From: Streptosporangium pseudovulgare
Lineage (GTDB): Bacteria; Actinomycetota; Actinomycetes; Streptosporangiales; Streptosporangiaceae
Assembly: GCF_014648055.1 (NCBI RefSeq)
Contig: NZ_BMQJ01000005.1
Location: 248,001-312,000 of the forward strand
DNA length: 64,000 bases
Direction of reading: 5' to 3'
The translations under genes and the position numbers were made by a program. Positions 1 to 7,174 of the stretch are shown here, piece after piece. The stretch's first letter is position 1. Every line of letters begins with the position of its first letter. The notes beneath the pieces were generated by a model that worked only from the letters and a program-made list of their open reading frames with translations, was not told where the DNA came from and did not search any database.

Positions 1-411
1 CAGCACCAGTCCGGTGGCGAACAGGGTGACCGCCGCGGGCGTGAAGCGGAACTGGTCGACGAGCTCGATCAGGGTGACGTCCCGGTCCCGTACGGCCCGC
101 GCCCCGATCACCCGCAGGCCGAACGTCTCGGCGCCGTAGTAGGGCAGCGTGAGGCCCGCCCCGAGCCACGTCACGACCGCCGCGGGCAGGAGGCGGCCCC
201 GGCCGAGCACGAGGTACAGGCCGAGGATTCCCAGCGAGACGAGGACGAACCCGATCGATGCGGCCAGGTGGACGGCCGTCCAGGAGGGGGAGGCCATCGC
301 CGCGGCGCCCTCCAGGGTGGTCTCGTCGGCGTAGGGCCGGGCGGCCTGGTAGAGCAGGAAGAGGACGCCGCCTGCGGCGAAGGCCGAGGCGGTGAGCCGG
401 GCACGGTTCAT
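1..411 (-). CDS. membrane protein of unknown function, C-terminus cut by window edge
   Basis: The gene starts at ATG 411 and runs off the left edge; 137 codons are visible without a stop. The visible product has about four hydrophobic segments (roughly residues 5-22, 44-68, 73-90 and 120-137) separated by short charged loops, so it should be an integral membrane protein. I do not recognise the family. Two copies of one palindromic operator motif lie just upstream at 455-502, so it is probably controlled by a local repressor that is not in the window. Being an open frame from a good ATG with the composition of a membrane protein, it is likely real. Function is unknown. Confidence 0.7.
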   Translation of the reverse strand, partial: MNRARLTASAFAAGGVLFLLYQAARPYADETTLEGAAAMASPSWTAVHLAASIGFVLVSLGILGLYLVLGRGRLLPAAVVTWLGAGLTLPYYGAETFGLRVIGARAVRDRDVTLIELVDQFRFTPAAVTLFATGLVL

Positions 412-454
412 GGGGGGCTCCTGAGACCAAGTGGGCGGAACGGCGCTTCTTTAC

Positions 455-502
455 GAGAGCAATGCTCTCACCATGGAGCGACAGACTCAAGAGCACCGCT
501 CT
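455..502. promoter_or_regulatory. two matching palindromic operators
   Basis: Palindrome 1 at 455-469 has arms GAGAGC and GCTCTC around a 3-nt centre. Palindrome 2 at 490-502 has arms AGAGC and GCTCT around a 3-nt centre. Both share the pattern AGAGCA-n-n-GCTCTC, and their centres are 34 bp apart. They lie 44-91 bp upstream of the leftward membrane-protein start (411). The spacing and symmetry suit a dimeric TetR-type repressor; this is inference, since no regulator gene is adjacent. Confidence 0.6.
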
Positions 503-688
503 CTTTTATGACCATCGGTCCCCCTTCTCCTCTTCAGGGACACCATGGCCGAGAGGATCACCCCTGATCCACCAGGAAAAACGACGTCGCCTCCCGGCAG
601 GCGAGCATCCCTTTCCGATGGAGATGTGACTCACATCACCGATTTCTAACGGCTTGATGAAAGATCATGCGTTATATTTGCCCTCAAC

Positions 689-712
689 TTCTAACGGAAT
701 TATCCGTTAGAA
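689..712. promoter_or_regulatory. 24-bp perfect-arm palindrome upstream of the VOC operon
   Basis: The arms TTCTAACGGA (689-698) and TCCGTTAGAA (703-712) are exact reverse complements around a 4-nt centre. The palindrome ends 19 bp before the ATG at 732, where it would overlap the promoter or transcription start. An additional half-site TTCTAACGG sits at 644-652. A TetR-type or similar dimeric regulator is the likely ligand; its gene is not next door. Confidence 0.7.
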
Positions 713-731
713 AAGATGAGAGAGGGCATCC

Positions 732-1175
732 ATGAGCTTCCAGACCGGCCACATCGGCCTCAACGTCTCCGACCTCGACCGGTCGAGGGACTTCTACGTG
801 AAGGTCTTCGGCTTCGAGGTCGTCGGCGAATCCGGCCGGGAGGACCGCCGCTTCGCCTTCCTCGGCCTCGACGGCACGCTCGTGCTGACCCTCTGGCAGC
901 AGAGCGAGGGCCGCTTCGCCACCGGCCTGCCCGGCCTGCACCACCTGTCCTTCCAGGTGCCGGACATCGAGGCCGTACGGCGGGCCGAGAGCGTGGTCCG
1001 GGGGCTCGGCGCCACGCTCCACCACGACGGCGTGGTGCCGCACGGCGAGGGCGCCTCCTCCGGGGGGATCTTCTTCGAGGACCCGGACGGCATCCGGCTG
1101 GAGATCTTCGCGCCCGACGGGGCCGGCGACCGCCCCGCCCCGACCACCGGTGCCCCGACCTGCGGATTCTTCTGA
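732..1175 (+). CDS. VOC (glyoxalase/bleomycin-resistance) family protein
   Basis: This 147-residue single-domain vicinal-oxygen-chelate protein has paired beta-alpha-beta-beta-beta repeats. The first repeat starts with His7 in GHIGLNV, the second with His70/His71 in GLHHLSF, and the chain ends with Glu124 in RLEIFAP. These are the usual VOC metal-ligand positions. ATG 732 follows a purine-rich AGAGAGG. It heads a short operon with a PNPOx-like flavoprotein, a ferredoxin and a DUF1348 protein, directly behind a 24-bp palindrome. Together these suggest an inducible detoxification or redox response. The substrate cannot be told from sequence; lactoylglutathione lyase, dioxygenase and binding-protein roles all occur in the family. 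Confidence 0.85.
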   Translation: MSFQTGHIGLNVSDLDRSRDFYVKVFGFEVVGESGREDRRFAFLGLDGTLVLTLWQQSEGRFATGLPGLHHLSFQVPDIEAVRRAESVVRGLGATLHHDGVVPHGEGASSGGIFFEDPDGIRLEIFAPDGAGDRPAPTTGAPTCGFF

Positions 1176-1218
1176 GAAGACGGGGAGACTCCTGCTGAGA
1201 CGACCGGGGAGAACGGGC

Positions 1219-2172
1219 ATGAGAACAGCGCTGAGACACCCGGGGGAGCTGGCGGTGCGGCGGCGGGCCGGCGTCGACGCCGACGACTGGGGATCGGCCG
1301 GGACCCGGCCGGAGATACCGCCGGTGGCGGCCGGCTTCCTCGCCGCGCAGCGGATGCTGCTCATCGGGGCGACCGGCCGGGACGGGCGGCCGTGGGCGAC
1401 CCTGCTGACCGGCCCGGCGGGGTTCATCCGGGCCGTGGACGACCGAACCGTCGTGATCGACGCCGTCCCGGGCGGGCACGATCCGCTGGCCGGCCTGGCG
1501 GAGGGTGAGATCGGGATGCTCGCCGTCGAGCCGCACACCCGGCGGCGGATGCGGGTCAACGGCACGGTGCGCCGGGACGGCGGGCGGCTGACGGTCCGTA
1601 CCGAACAGACCTACGCCAACTGCCCCAAGTACATCCAGTCGCGGGCCGTCACCGGTGAGGTCGCCGGACCCTCCGCGGAGGCCTCTGCGACCGGCGCCCT
1701 CACCGCCGGTCACCGGGCGTGGATCGAGGCCGCCGACACGTTCTTCGTCGCCACCCGGGCCACCGGGTTCGGCACCGACCTGTCGCACCGGGGCGGCGCC
1801 CCCGGGTTCGTCCGGGTGACCGGCGAGCGGCGGCTGGTCTGGCCCGACTACGCGGGCAACGCGATGTTCATGACGCTCGGCAACCTGGAGCTGGACGACA
1901 CCTGCGGCCTGCTCTTCCTCGACTGGGAGGGGGGCGACGCGCTGCACCTGACCGGGCGGGCGCGCGTGGAGTGGGACCCGGGCGACGTGCCGGGCGCGCA
2001 GCGGCTGGTCGCGTTCGACGTCGAACGGGCCGTGCACGTCCGCGGGGCGAGCCCGCTGCGCTGGACGTTCGAGAGGCACTCCCGCTTCAACCCGCCGGTC
2101 CGCCCCGCGCCCGGGACGGACCCGGCGGGCCCCGGAGAGGCGGAACCGGAAGAGAGAGGGGACATCCGATGA
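1219..2172 (+). CDS. pyridoxamine 5'-phosphate oxidase-like (split beta-barrel flavin) protein
   Basis: The product has 317 residues from ATG 1219, chosen because GGGGAGAA lies just upstream; an in-frame start 69 nt earlier has no ribosome-binding site. It carries a PNPOx-like split-barrel domain, seen from the core around [14 protein letters not shown], the motif NCPKYIQ, and a second barrel-like half ending in [10 protein letters not shown]. Larger members of this family fuse the same module to ferredoxin-reductase domains. Here the module stands alone but is translationally coupled (ATGA at 2169) to a separate ferredoxin. It probably binds FMN, FAD or F420 and reduces or oxidises a small molecule; the substrate is unknown. 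Confidence 0.8.
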   Translation: MRTALRHPGELAVRRRAGVDADDWGSAGTRPEIPPVAAGFLAAQRMLLIGATGRDGRPWATLLTGPAGFIRAVDDRTVVIDAVPGGHDPLAGLAEGEIGMLAVEPHTRRRMRVNGTVRRDGGRLTVRTEQTYANCPKYIQSRAVTGEVAGPSAEASATGALTAGHRAWIEAADTFFVATRATGFGTDLSHRGGAPGFVRVTGERRLVWPDYAGNAMFMTLGNLELDDTCGLLFLDWEGGDALHLTGRARVEWDPGDVPGAQRLVAFDVERAVHVRGASPLRWTFERHSRFNPPVRPAPGTDPAGPGEAEPEERGDIR

Positions 2173-2360
2173 GGGTCGTGGTGGACCGGGAGCTGTGCCA
2201 GGTGCACGCCCAGTGCGTGTTCGCCGCACCGGAGGTCTTCGAGCTGGACGACGACGACCGGCTCGTTCACGTCGCCGAACCGGGCGACGAGCTGATCGGC
2301 GCGGTCGAGGAGGCCGCGCGGGCCTGCCCCGTGCAGGCGATATCCCTGGAGGAGACGTGA
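2169..2360 (+). CDS. 3Fe-4S-type ferredoxin
   Basis: A 63-residue ferredoxin with Cys10, His13, Cys16 and Cys53. The CxxHxxC...CP pattern, in which His replaces the second cysteine, is typical of the small actinobacterial 3Fe-4S (or His-ligated) ferredoxins that feed cytochromes P450 and other oxygenases. It overlaps the PNPOx-like gene by ATGA and the DUF1348 gene by GTGA, so all three are translationally coupled. No P450 gene lies nearby, so the electron acceptor may be the flavoprotein encoded upstream or a distant enzyme. The acidic loop (DDDD at 27-30) is usual for such carriers. Confidence 0.9.
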   Translation: MRVVVDRELCQVHAQCVFAAPEVFELDDDDRLVHVAEPGDELIGAVEEAARACPVQAISLEET

Positions 2361-2785
2361 ACTTCACCGAGGAGACGGCCCGAGCCAAGGTGCGGGCCGC
2401 CGAGGACGCCTGGAACACCCGCGACCCCGAGCGGGTCGCGCTCGCCTACACACCCGACTCCGTCTGGCGCAACCGCGACGAGTTCCTCACCGGCCGCGCG
2501 GAGATCCGGGAGTTCCTGACCCGCAAGTGGGCCAGGGAGCTGGACTACGCGCTGCGCAAGGAGCTGTGGACGTTCGGCGGGAACCGCATCGCCGTACGGT
2601 TCCAGTACGAGTGGCACGACGCCGACGGCCGGTGGTGGCGCAGCTACGGCAACGAGCTGTGGGAGTTCGCCGACGACGGCCTGATGCGGCGCCGCGAGGC
2701 GAGCATCAACGACGTCCGGATCGACGAGGCCGACCGCCGCATCCGCGGCCCGCGCACCGGAGAAGATGACCTTCCGCTGGCGTGA
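2357..2785 (+). CDS. DUF1348 / NTF2-like protein
   Basis: The product has 142 residues from GTG 2357, whose GTGA overlaps the ferredoxin stop; GGAGGAG precedes it. The sequence matches the very conserved DUF1348 family of the NTF2/SnoaL fold: [20 protein letters not shown] near the N-terminus, then [23 protein letters not shown] and SYGNELWEF. The family is soluble, about 150 residues long and of unproven biochemical function. Position as last gene of the VOC operon suggests a role in handling the same small molecule. The family assignment is confident; the function is not. Confidence 0.9.
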   Translation: MNFTEETARAKVRAAEDAWNTRDPERVALAYTPDSVWRNRDEFLTGRAEIREFLTRKWARELDYALRKELWTFGGNRIAVRFQYEWHDADGRWWRSYGNELWEFADDGLMRRREASINDVRIDEADRRIRGPRTGEDDLPLA

Positions 2786-2887
2786 ACCCCGGCTTCGCGA
2801 AAACCTTGACCGGGCAGGACAGGGGCGTACGTTCACTCATGTCGGCTTCCATCTCTCCCGCCCCGCCAGGGGCTGCCTGGAGGACGT

Positions 2888-3409
2888 ATGCCCCGGATCA
2901 CCGTCAGCGTCGACGGAGTCACCTACGAGGAGGAGGTCGAGCCGCGCCTCCTCCTCGTCCACCTGCTCAGAGACCGCCTCGGCAAGACGGGGACCCCTGT
3001 CGGCTGCGACACCGGCAACTGCGGCGCCTGCACGGTGACGCTCGACGGCCGCAGCGCCAAGAGCTGCTCGGTGCTGGCCGTACAGGCTGACGGGAGCGAG
3101 GTCGTCACGGTCGAGGGCCTGGCGCGGGACGGCCGGTGGCACCCCATGCAGGAGGCCTTCCACGCCGAGCACGCCCTGCAGTGCGGCTACTGCACCCCGG
3201 GCATGCTCATGGCGGCGATCGACCTGCTCCGCGACGACCCCGACCCCTCCGAGGAGGCCGTCCGCCGGGGCCTGGAGGGCAACCTGTGCCGGTGCACGGG
3301 TTACACCAACATCGTCCGGGCGGTACGGCGCGCCGCGGCGGAGATGTCGCGGGCACCGCACGAGCGGATGCCGGGCGCCGCGGAGGACCGGGAGGCGGCC
3401 GCGTCATGA
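2888..3409 (+). CDS. coxS: CO-dehydrogenase-like small subunit (2Fe-2S)2 protein
   Basis: 173 residues. Two 2Fe-2S domains are present. The plant-ferredoxin-type cluster is bound by Cys40, Cys45, Cys48 and Cys60, and the helical cluster by Cys99, Cys102, Cys134 and Cys136 (QCGYCTPGM and LCRCTGYTN). This is the electron-transfer subunit of molybdenum hydroxylases of the xanthine oxidase family. It is first in an S-L-M operon and overlaps the large-subunit gene by 4 bp (ATGA, 3406-3409). The C-terminal 20 residues are charged and variable. Confidence 0.95.
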   Translation: MPRITVSVDGVTYEEEVEPRLLLVHLLRDRLGKTGTPVGCDTGNCGACTVTLDGRSAKSCSVLAVQADGSEVVTVEGLARDGRWHPMQEAFHAEHALQCGYCTPGMLMAAIDLLRDDPDPSEEAVRRGLEGNLCRCTGYTNIVRAVRRAAAEMSRAPHERMPGAAEDREAAAS

Positions 3410-5988
3410 CCGAGGAACTCGACGCCGGCCTGGTCGCCGGACGGATCGCCGAGAGCGACCAGATGAGCGAGCCCTCCGCCGAACGCGAGATGGGCCGGGC
3501 GCGCAGGCGCAAGGAGGACGCCCGGCTCGTCACCGGCCGGACCATGTGGACCGACAACATCCAGCTCCCGGGCATGCTGTACGTGGCGTTCCTGCGCAGC
3601 CCCATGGCGCACGCCAGGATCACCGGCGTCAACGTCTCCGCCGCGCGTTCCCGGCCCGGCGTGGTCGCCGCCTACTCCGGCCGCGACCTCGCCGGGGAGC
3701 AGGGCAGCCTGCCGTGCGCCTGGCCGGTCACCGAGGACATCGTCATCCCCGACCATCCGCCCATGGCGGTGGACGAGGTCCGCTACCCCGGCGAGGCGGT
3801 GGCCTGCGTGGTCGCCACCGACCGGTACAGAGCCGCCGACGCGCTGGAGGCCATCGCGGTCGACTACGAGCCGCTGGACCCGGTGCTCGACATGACCGAG
3901 GCGCTCGCCGAGGGCGCCCCGAAGGTCCACGAGGCCGGAAACCGCGCCTTCACCTGGAAGTTCGCCGGGGGCGACATCGACGCGGCGTTCCGCGACGCCC
4001 CCGTGGTGATCGACCGCACCTACGTTCAGCAGCGCCTCATCCCGACCGCGATGGAGCCCAGGGCGGTCGTCGCGACCACCGACGGCGACGGCTTCACCCT
4101 CTACTCCGCCACGCAGATCCCGCACGTGCTGCGCGTCATGCTGGCGATGACCACCGGCATCCCCGAGCACAAGCTGCGCGTGGTCGCCCCCGACGTGGGC
4201 GGCGGCTTCGGGTCCAAACTGCAGGTCACCGCCGAGGAGGTCCTCGCCCTGCTGCTGGCCCGCAGGCTCGGCAGGCCGGTGAAGTGGACCGAGTCCCGCT
4301 CGGAGGGCAACCTCACCGTGCACCACGGCCGCGACCAGCTCCAGCGGATCGCCGTCGCCGCGGACCGCGACGGGCGGATCAGGGGCGTGCGGGTGGAGCT
4401 GCTCGCCGACATGGGCGCCTACCTGATGCTGGTCACGCCGGGCGTGCCGCTGCTCGGCGCGTTCATGTACAACGGCATCTACAAGATGGACGCCTACGAC
4501 TTCACCTGCACGGGCGTCTTCACCACCAAGATGCCGACCGACGCCTACCGGGGCGCCGGCCGCCCCGAGGCGACCTTCGCCATCGAACGGGCCGTGGACG
4601 AGCTGGCCCACGAGCTCGGCATCGACCCCGTCGAGGTACGGCGCCGCAACTGGATCACCCGCGAGGAGTTCCCCTACACCACGATCGCCGGGCTCACCTA
4701 CGACTCCGGCGACTACGAGGCCGCGACCGAGAAGGCGCTGGCCATGTTCGGCTACGACGAGCTCCGGGCCGAGCAGGCCGACCGGCGCGAGCGGCGCGAC
4801 CCGGTGCAGCTCGGCATCGGCGTCTCCACCTACACCGAGATGTGCGGGCTGGCGCCGTCGCGGGTGCTCGGCTCGCTCAGCTACGGCGCGGGCGGCTGGG
4901 AGCACGCAGCGGTCCGGCTGCTGCCCACCGGCAAGGTCGAGGTCGTCACCGGCACCAGCCCGCACGGACAGGGGCACGAGACGGCCTGGAGCCAGATCGC
5001 GGCCGACGCCCTCGGCGTGCCGTTCGAGGACGTCTCGGTGCTGCACGGCGACACCTCCGTCGCGCACCGGGGTATGGACACCTACGGCTCCCGCTCGCTG
5101 GTCGTCGGCGGCGTCGCCGTACTCGCCGCCTGCGAGAAGGTCAAGGAGCGGGCCCGCGAGCTGGCCGCGCACCTGATGGAGGCGTCCGCCGACGACGTCG
5201 AGTTCGACGGCGGGAGGTTCCGGGTGCGCGGGACCGACGAGGGGCGGACCATCCAGGAGCTGGCGCTGGCCGCCTTCGCCGCGCACGACCTGCCCGGCGG
5301 CTTCGAGCCCCGGCTGGACGCCGAGGCGACCTTCGACCCGGACAACTTCTCCTTCCCGCACGGCACCCACCTGTGCGCGGTCGAGGTGGACACCGAGACG
5401 GGACGGTGCGCGATCCGGTCGTACGTCGCCGTGGACGACGTGGGCTCGGTGGTGAACCCGCTGATCGTCGAGGGCCAGGTGCACGGCGGCATCGCGCAGG
5501 GCGTCGGCCAGGCGCTGTTCGAGGAGGCCGTCCACGACGCCGACGGCAACCTGGTCACCACGACGATGGCCGACTACCTCATCCCGTCCGCGGCGGACCT
5601 GCCGGAGTTCACCACCGGCCGCACCGAGACCCCGGCGACGAGCAACCCGCTGGGCGTCAAGGGTGTCGGCGAGGCCGGGACGATCGCCTCGACCCCGGCC
5701 GTGGTCAACGCGATCACCGACGCGCTGCGCCCGTACGGCGTGCGCGACGTGCGGATGCCGTGCACGCCGGAACGGATCTGGCGGGCGCTCGCCGAGGCGG
5801 AGGCCGCCGTCCCGGGTCAGGCCCCGGCGACCGGCCCCGCCCCGGCCGCCGTGCCGGGGTTCGCGCCCGTGCCCACGCACGGATCGACGCCGGGAGCCGC
5901 GCCCCCGCCCGCCCCCGCGTCCGAGCCCATCCGGGGGTTCGTCGCCCCGGCCACGTCCGAATCCGCACCCGAGGGAGGCGCCCGGTGA
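3406..5988 (+). CDS. coxL: form-II CO-dehydrogenase-like molybdopterin large subunit
   Basis: 860 residues. It has the molybdopterin-cytosine-dinucleotide-binding architecture of the xanthine oxidase family. The active-site loop reads AYRGAGR at residues 380-386, not the AYxCSFR loop that marks true form-I carbon monoxide dehydrogenase. The catalytic Glu sits in GVGEAGT (Glu756). It is therefore a form-II homologue whose substrate (an aldehyde, heterocycle or CO at low rate) is unknown. An Ala/Pro-rich tail of about 60 residues, absent from typical homologues, follows the catalytic domain. Expressed between coxS and coxM with 4-bp overlaps on both sides. Cytoplasmic or membrane-associated heterohexamer by family knowledge. 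Confidence 0.93.
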   Translation: MTEELDAGLVAGRIAESDQMSEPSAEREMGRARRRKEDARLVTGRTMWTDNIQLPGMLYVAFLRSPMAHARITGVNVSAARSRPGVVAAYSGRDLAGEQGSLPCAWPVTEDIVIPDHPPMAVDEVRYPGEAVACVVATDRYRAADALEAIAVDYEPLDPVLDMTEALAEGAPKVHEAGNRAFTWKFAGGDIDAAFRDAPVVIDRTYVQQRLIPTAMEPRAVVATTDGDGFTLYSATQIPHVLRVMLAMTTGIPEHKLRVVAPDVGGGFGSKLQVTAEEVLALLLARRLGRPVKWTESRSEGNLTVHHGRDQLQRIAVAADRDGRIRGVRVELLADMGAYLMLVTPGVPLLGAFMYNGIYKMDAYDFTCTGVFTTKMPTDAYRGAGRPEATFAIERAVDELAHELGIDPVEVRRRNWITREEFPYTTIAGLTYDSGDYEAATEKALAMFGYDELRAEQADRRERRDPVQLGIGVSTYTEMCGLAPSRVLGSLSYGAGGWEHAAVRLLPTGKVEVVTGTSPHGQGHETAWSQIAADALGVPFEDVSVLHGDTSVAHRGMDTYGSRSLVVGGVAVLAACEKVKERARELAAHLMEASADDVEFDGGRFRVRGTDEGRTIQELALAAFAAHDLPGGFEPRLDAEATFDPDNFSFPHGTHLCAVEVDTETGRCAIRSYVAVDDVGSVVNPLIVEGQVHGGIAQGVGQALFEEAVHDADGNLVTTTMADYLIPSAADLPEFTTGRTETPATSNPLGVKGVGEAGTIASTPAVVNAITDALRPYGVRDVRMPCTPERIWRALAEAEAAVPGQAPATGPAPAAVPGFAPVPTHGSTPGAAPPPAPASEPIRGFVAPATSESAPEGGAR

Positions 5989-6869
5989 TCCCCGCGCCGT
6001 TCGACTACGTCCGGCCCGCGTCGGTGGAGGACGCCTGCCGGGTCCTCGCCGACGCCGAGGCCGCCGGTGACGAGGTCAAGGTGCTGGCCGGCGGCCAGTC
6101 CCTGCTGCCGCTGCTGCGGCTGCGGCTGGCCTACCCGTCCGCGCTGGTGGACCTCGGGCGGCTGCCCGAGCTGCGCGGCGTGGCGGACCGCGGCGACCAC
6201 GTGTACATCGGGGCGCTCACCACGCACGACGAGGTGATGCGCTCCGGCGTCGTCCGCGAGCACGTCCCGCTGGTCGCGCTGGCCACCGCCACGGTGGCCG
6301 ACCCCGCCGTACGGCACCGCGGCACGTTCGGCGGGTCGATGGCCCACGCCGACCCCGCCGGTGACCTGCCGGCCGTCGCCCTCGCGCTGGACTGCGTGTT
6401 CGTCGTCCGGTCGAGCGACGGCGAGCGGGAGATCCCGGCCGCGGAGTTCTTCGTCGACTATCTGGAGCCGGCTCTGGGGCCGGGCGAGGTGCTGCTCGGC
6501 GTCCGGGTGCCCAAGCTCGGGTCGGGCTGGGGCTTCCACTACGAGAAGTTCCACCGGACCGCCCAGGCGTGGGCGACCGTCGGCGTGGCGGTGGCCGTAC
6601 GGCGCGGCGACGGCGGGGCGATCGAGGAGGCGCGGATCGGGCTGACCAACATGGGCCCGACCCCGGTGCGGGCCCGGGTGGCCGAGGCCGCGCTGCGCGG
6701 CGTCGCCCCCTCCCCCGCCGGCTCCAACGGGAGCGACCCGCTCCGGGAGGCCTGCGCCCAGGCGGACGCCGGCACCTCGCCCCCGGCCGACCTGCACGCC
6801 CGGCCCGACTACCGCCGTCATCTGGCCCGGGTGCTGACCCGCCGGGCGGTCGGAGCGGCGCTCGGCTGA
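5985..6869 (+). CDS. coxM: CO-dehydrogenase-like FAD-binding medium subunit
   Basis: 294 residues from GTG 5985, overlapping the coxL stop by GTGA. The FAD-binding PCMH fold is recognised from AGGQSLLPLLRLRL near residue 33 and AHADPAGDLPAVALAL near residue 118; the CO-dehydrogenase flavoprotein C-terminal domain follows. It passes electrons from the 2Fe-2S subunit to a quinone or other acceptor. A short Pro/Ser/Gly-rich stretch near residue 245 interrupts the C-terminal domain. Conserved partner of coxS and coxL; about 300 bp of repetitive DNA separates it from the coxG-like gene. Confidence 0.93.
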   Translation: MIPAPFDYVRPASVEDACRVLADAEAAGDEVKVLAGGQSLLPLLRLRLAYPSALVDLGRLPELRGVADRGDHVYIGALTTHDEVMRSGVVREHVPLVALATATVADPAVRHRGTFGGSMAHADPAGDLPAVALALDCVFVVRSSDGEREIPAAEFFVDYLEPALGPGEVLLGVRVPKLGSGWGFHYEKFHRTAQAWATVGVAVAVRRGDGGAIEEARIGLTNMGPTPVRARVAEAALRGVAPSPAGSNGSDPLREACAQADAGTSPPADLHARPDYRRHLARVLTRRAVGAALG

Positions 6870-6878
6870 GCCACCGGG

Positions 6879-7030
6879 GAGCCCGTCTCCCGGCGGGCGG
6901 GAGTTCGCGTGCCGGTGGGCGGGGTTCGCCTCCCGGCGGGTGGGGCTCGCGTGCCGGCGGGTGGGGCTCGCGTGCCGGTGGACGAGGGTTCGCGTTCCGT
7001 CCGCCGGGAGTTCGTCTCCCGGCGGACGGG
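6879..7030. repeat. degenerate 21-bp tandem repeat between coxM and coxG-like gene
   Basis: About six to seven imperfect copies of a 21-bp GC-rich unit, with versions such as GGCTCGCGTGCCGGCGGGTG. The copies at 6922, 6943 and 6964 are in exact 21-bp register; flanking copies are more degenerate. The array fills the first half of the 305-bp gap between coxM and the downstream gene. The remainder (7031-7174) holds three copies of GGTTGGTCCA and the ribosome-binding site. No gene is seen. Confidence 0.7.
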
Positions 7031-7126
7031 GCAGACAAACGGGTGGAAGCCACCTGTCCGATGCGGGAAGGTCCGCACCGGACCGGAGAACGGCGGATCC
7101 GGCCGGTGCGGTTGATGTGGTTGTGC

Positions 7127-7156
7127 GGTTGGTCCAAGTTGGTCCAGGTTGGTCCG
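7127..7156. repeat. three direct repeats GGTTGGTCCA upstream of coxG-like gene
   Basis: Three head-to-tail copies of a 10-bp unit at 7127, 7137 and 7147 (second copy AGTTGGTCCA, third ends CCGG). They lie 19-48 bp upstream of ATG 7175, immediately ahead of the GAGGAG ribosome-binding site. One-turn spacing would put a bound protein on one DNA face. They could be an operator or simply slippage products. Confidence 0.6.
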
Positions 7157-7174
7157 GCGACGAGGAGTGGATCG

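Larger units (their letters stand above)
412..731. other. divergent intergenic region with two operator systems
   Basis: This 320-bp gap separates the leftward membrane-protein gene from the rightward VOC operon. It is clearly more AT-rich than its surroundings near 640-715. It holds the twin AGAGC palindromes on the left side (455-502), a half-site TTCTAACGG at 644-652, and the full palindrome at 689-712 on the right side. No convincing coding frame was seen; short open frames inside it lack ribosome-binding sites. Confidence 0.6.

Noticed and set aside
268-567. 99-codon plus-strand frame over the membrane-protein gene and its operators
   Set aside because: It runs antisense to the membrane-protein gene, crosses the operator palindromes and has low-complexity Gly/Arg content.
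760-2418. Very long open frame on the minus strand opposite the VOC/PNPOx genes
   Set aside because: The product is an Arg/Pro/Gly-rich shadow without motifs; the plus-strand frames encode recognised families with ribosome-binding sites.
3301-5880. 859-codon minus-strand open frame opposite coxL
   Set aside because: High GC leaves antisense frames open. The product is rich in Gly/His/Val/Arg with no domain, and coxL on the plus strand is certain.
3406-5988. Call of a functional carbon monoxide dehydrogenase
   Set aside because: The active-site loop is AYRGAGR, not the form-I AYxCSFR, so CO as main substrate is not supported.
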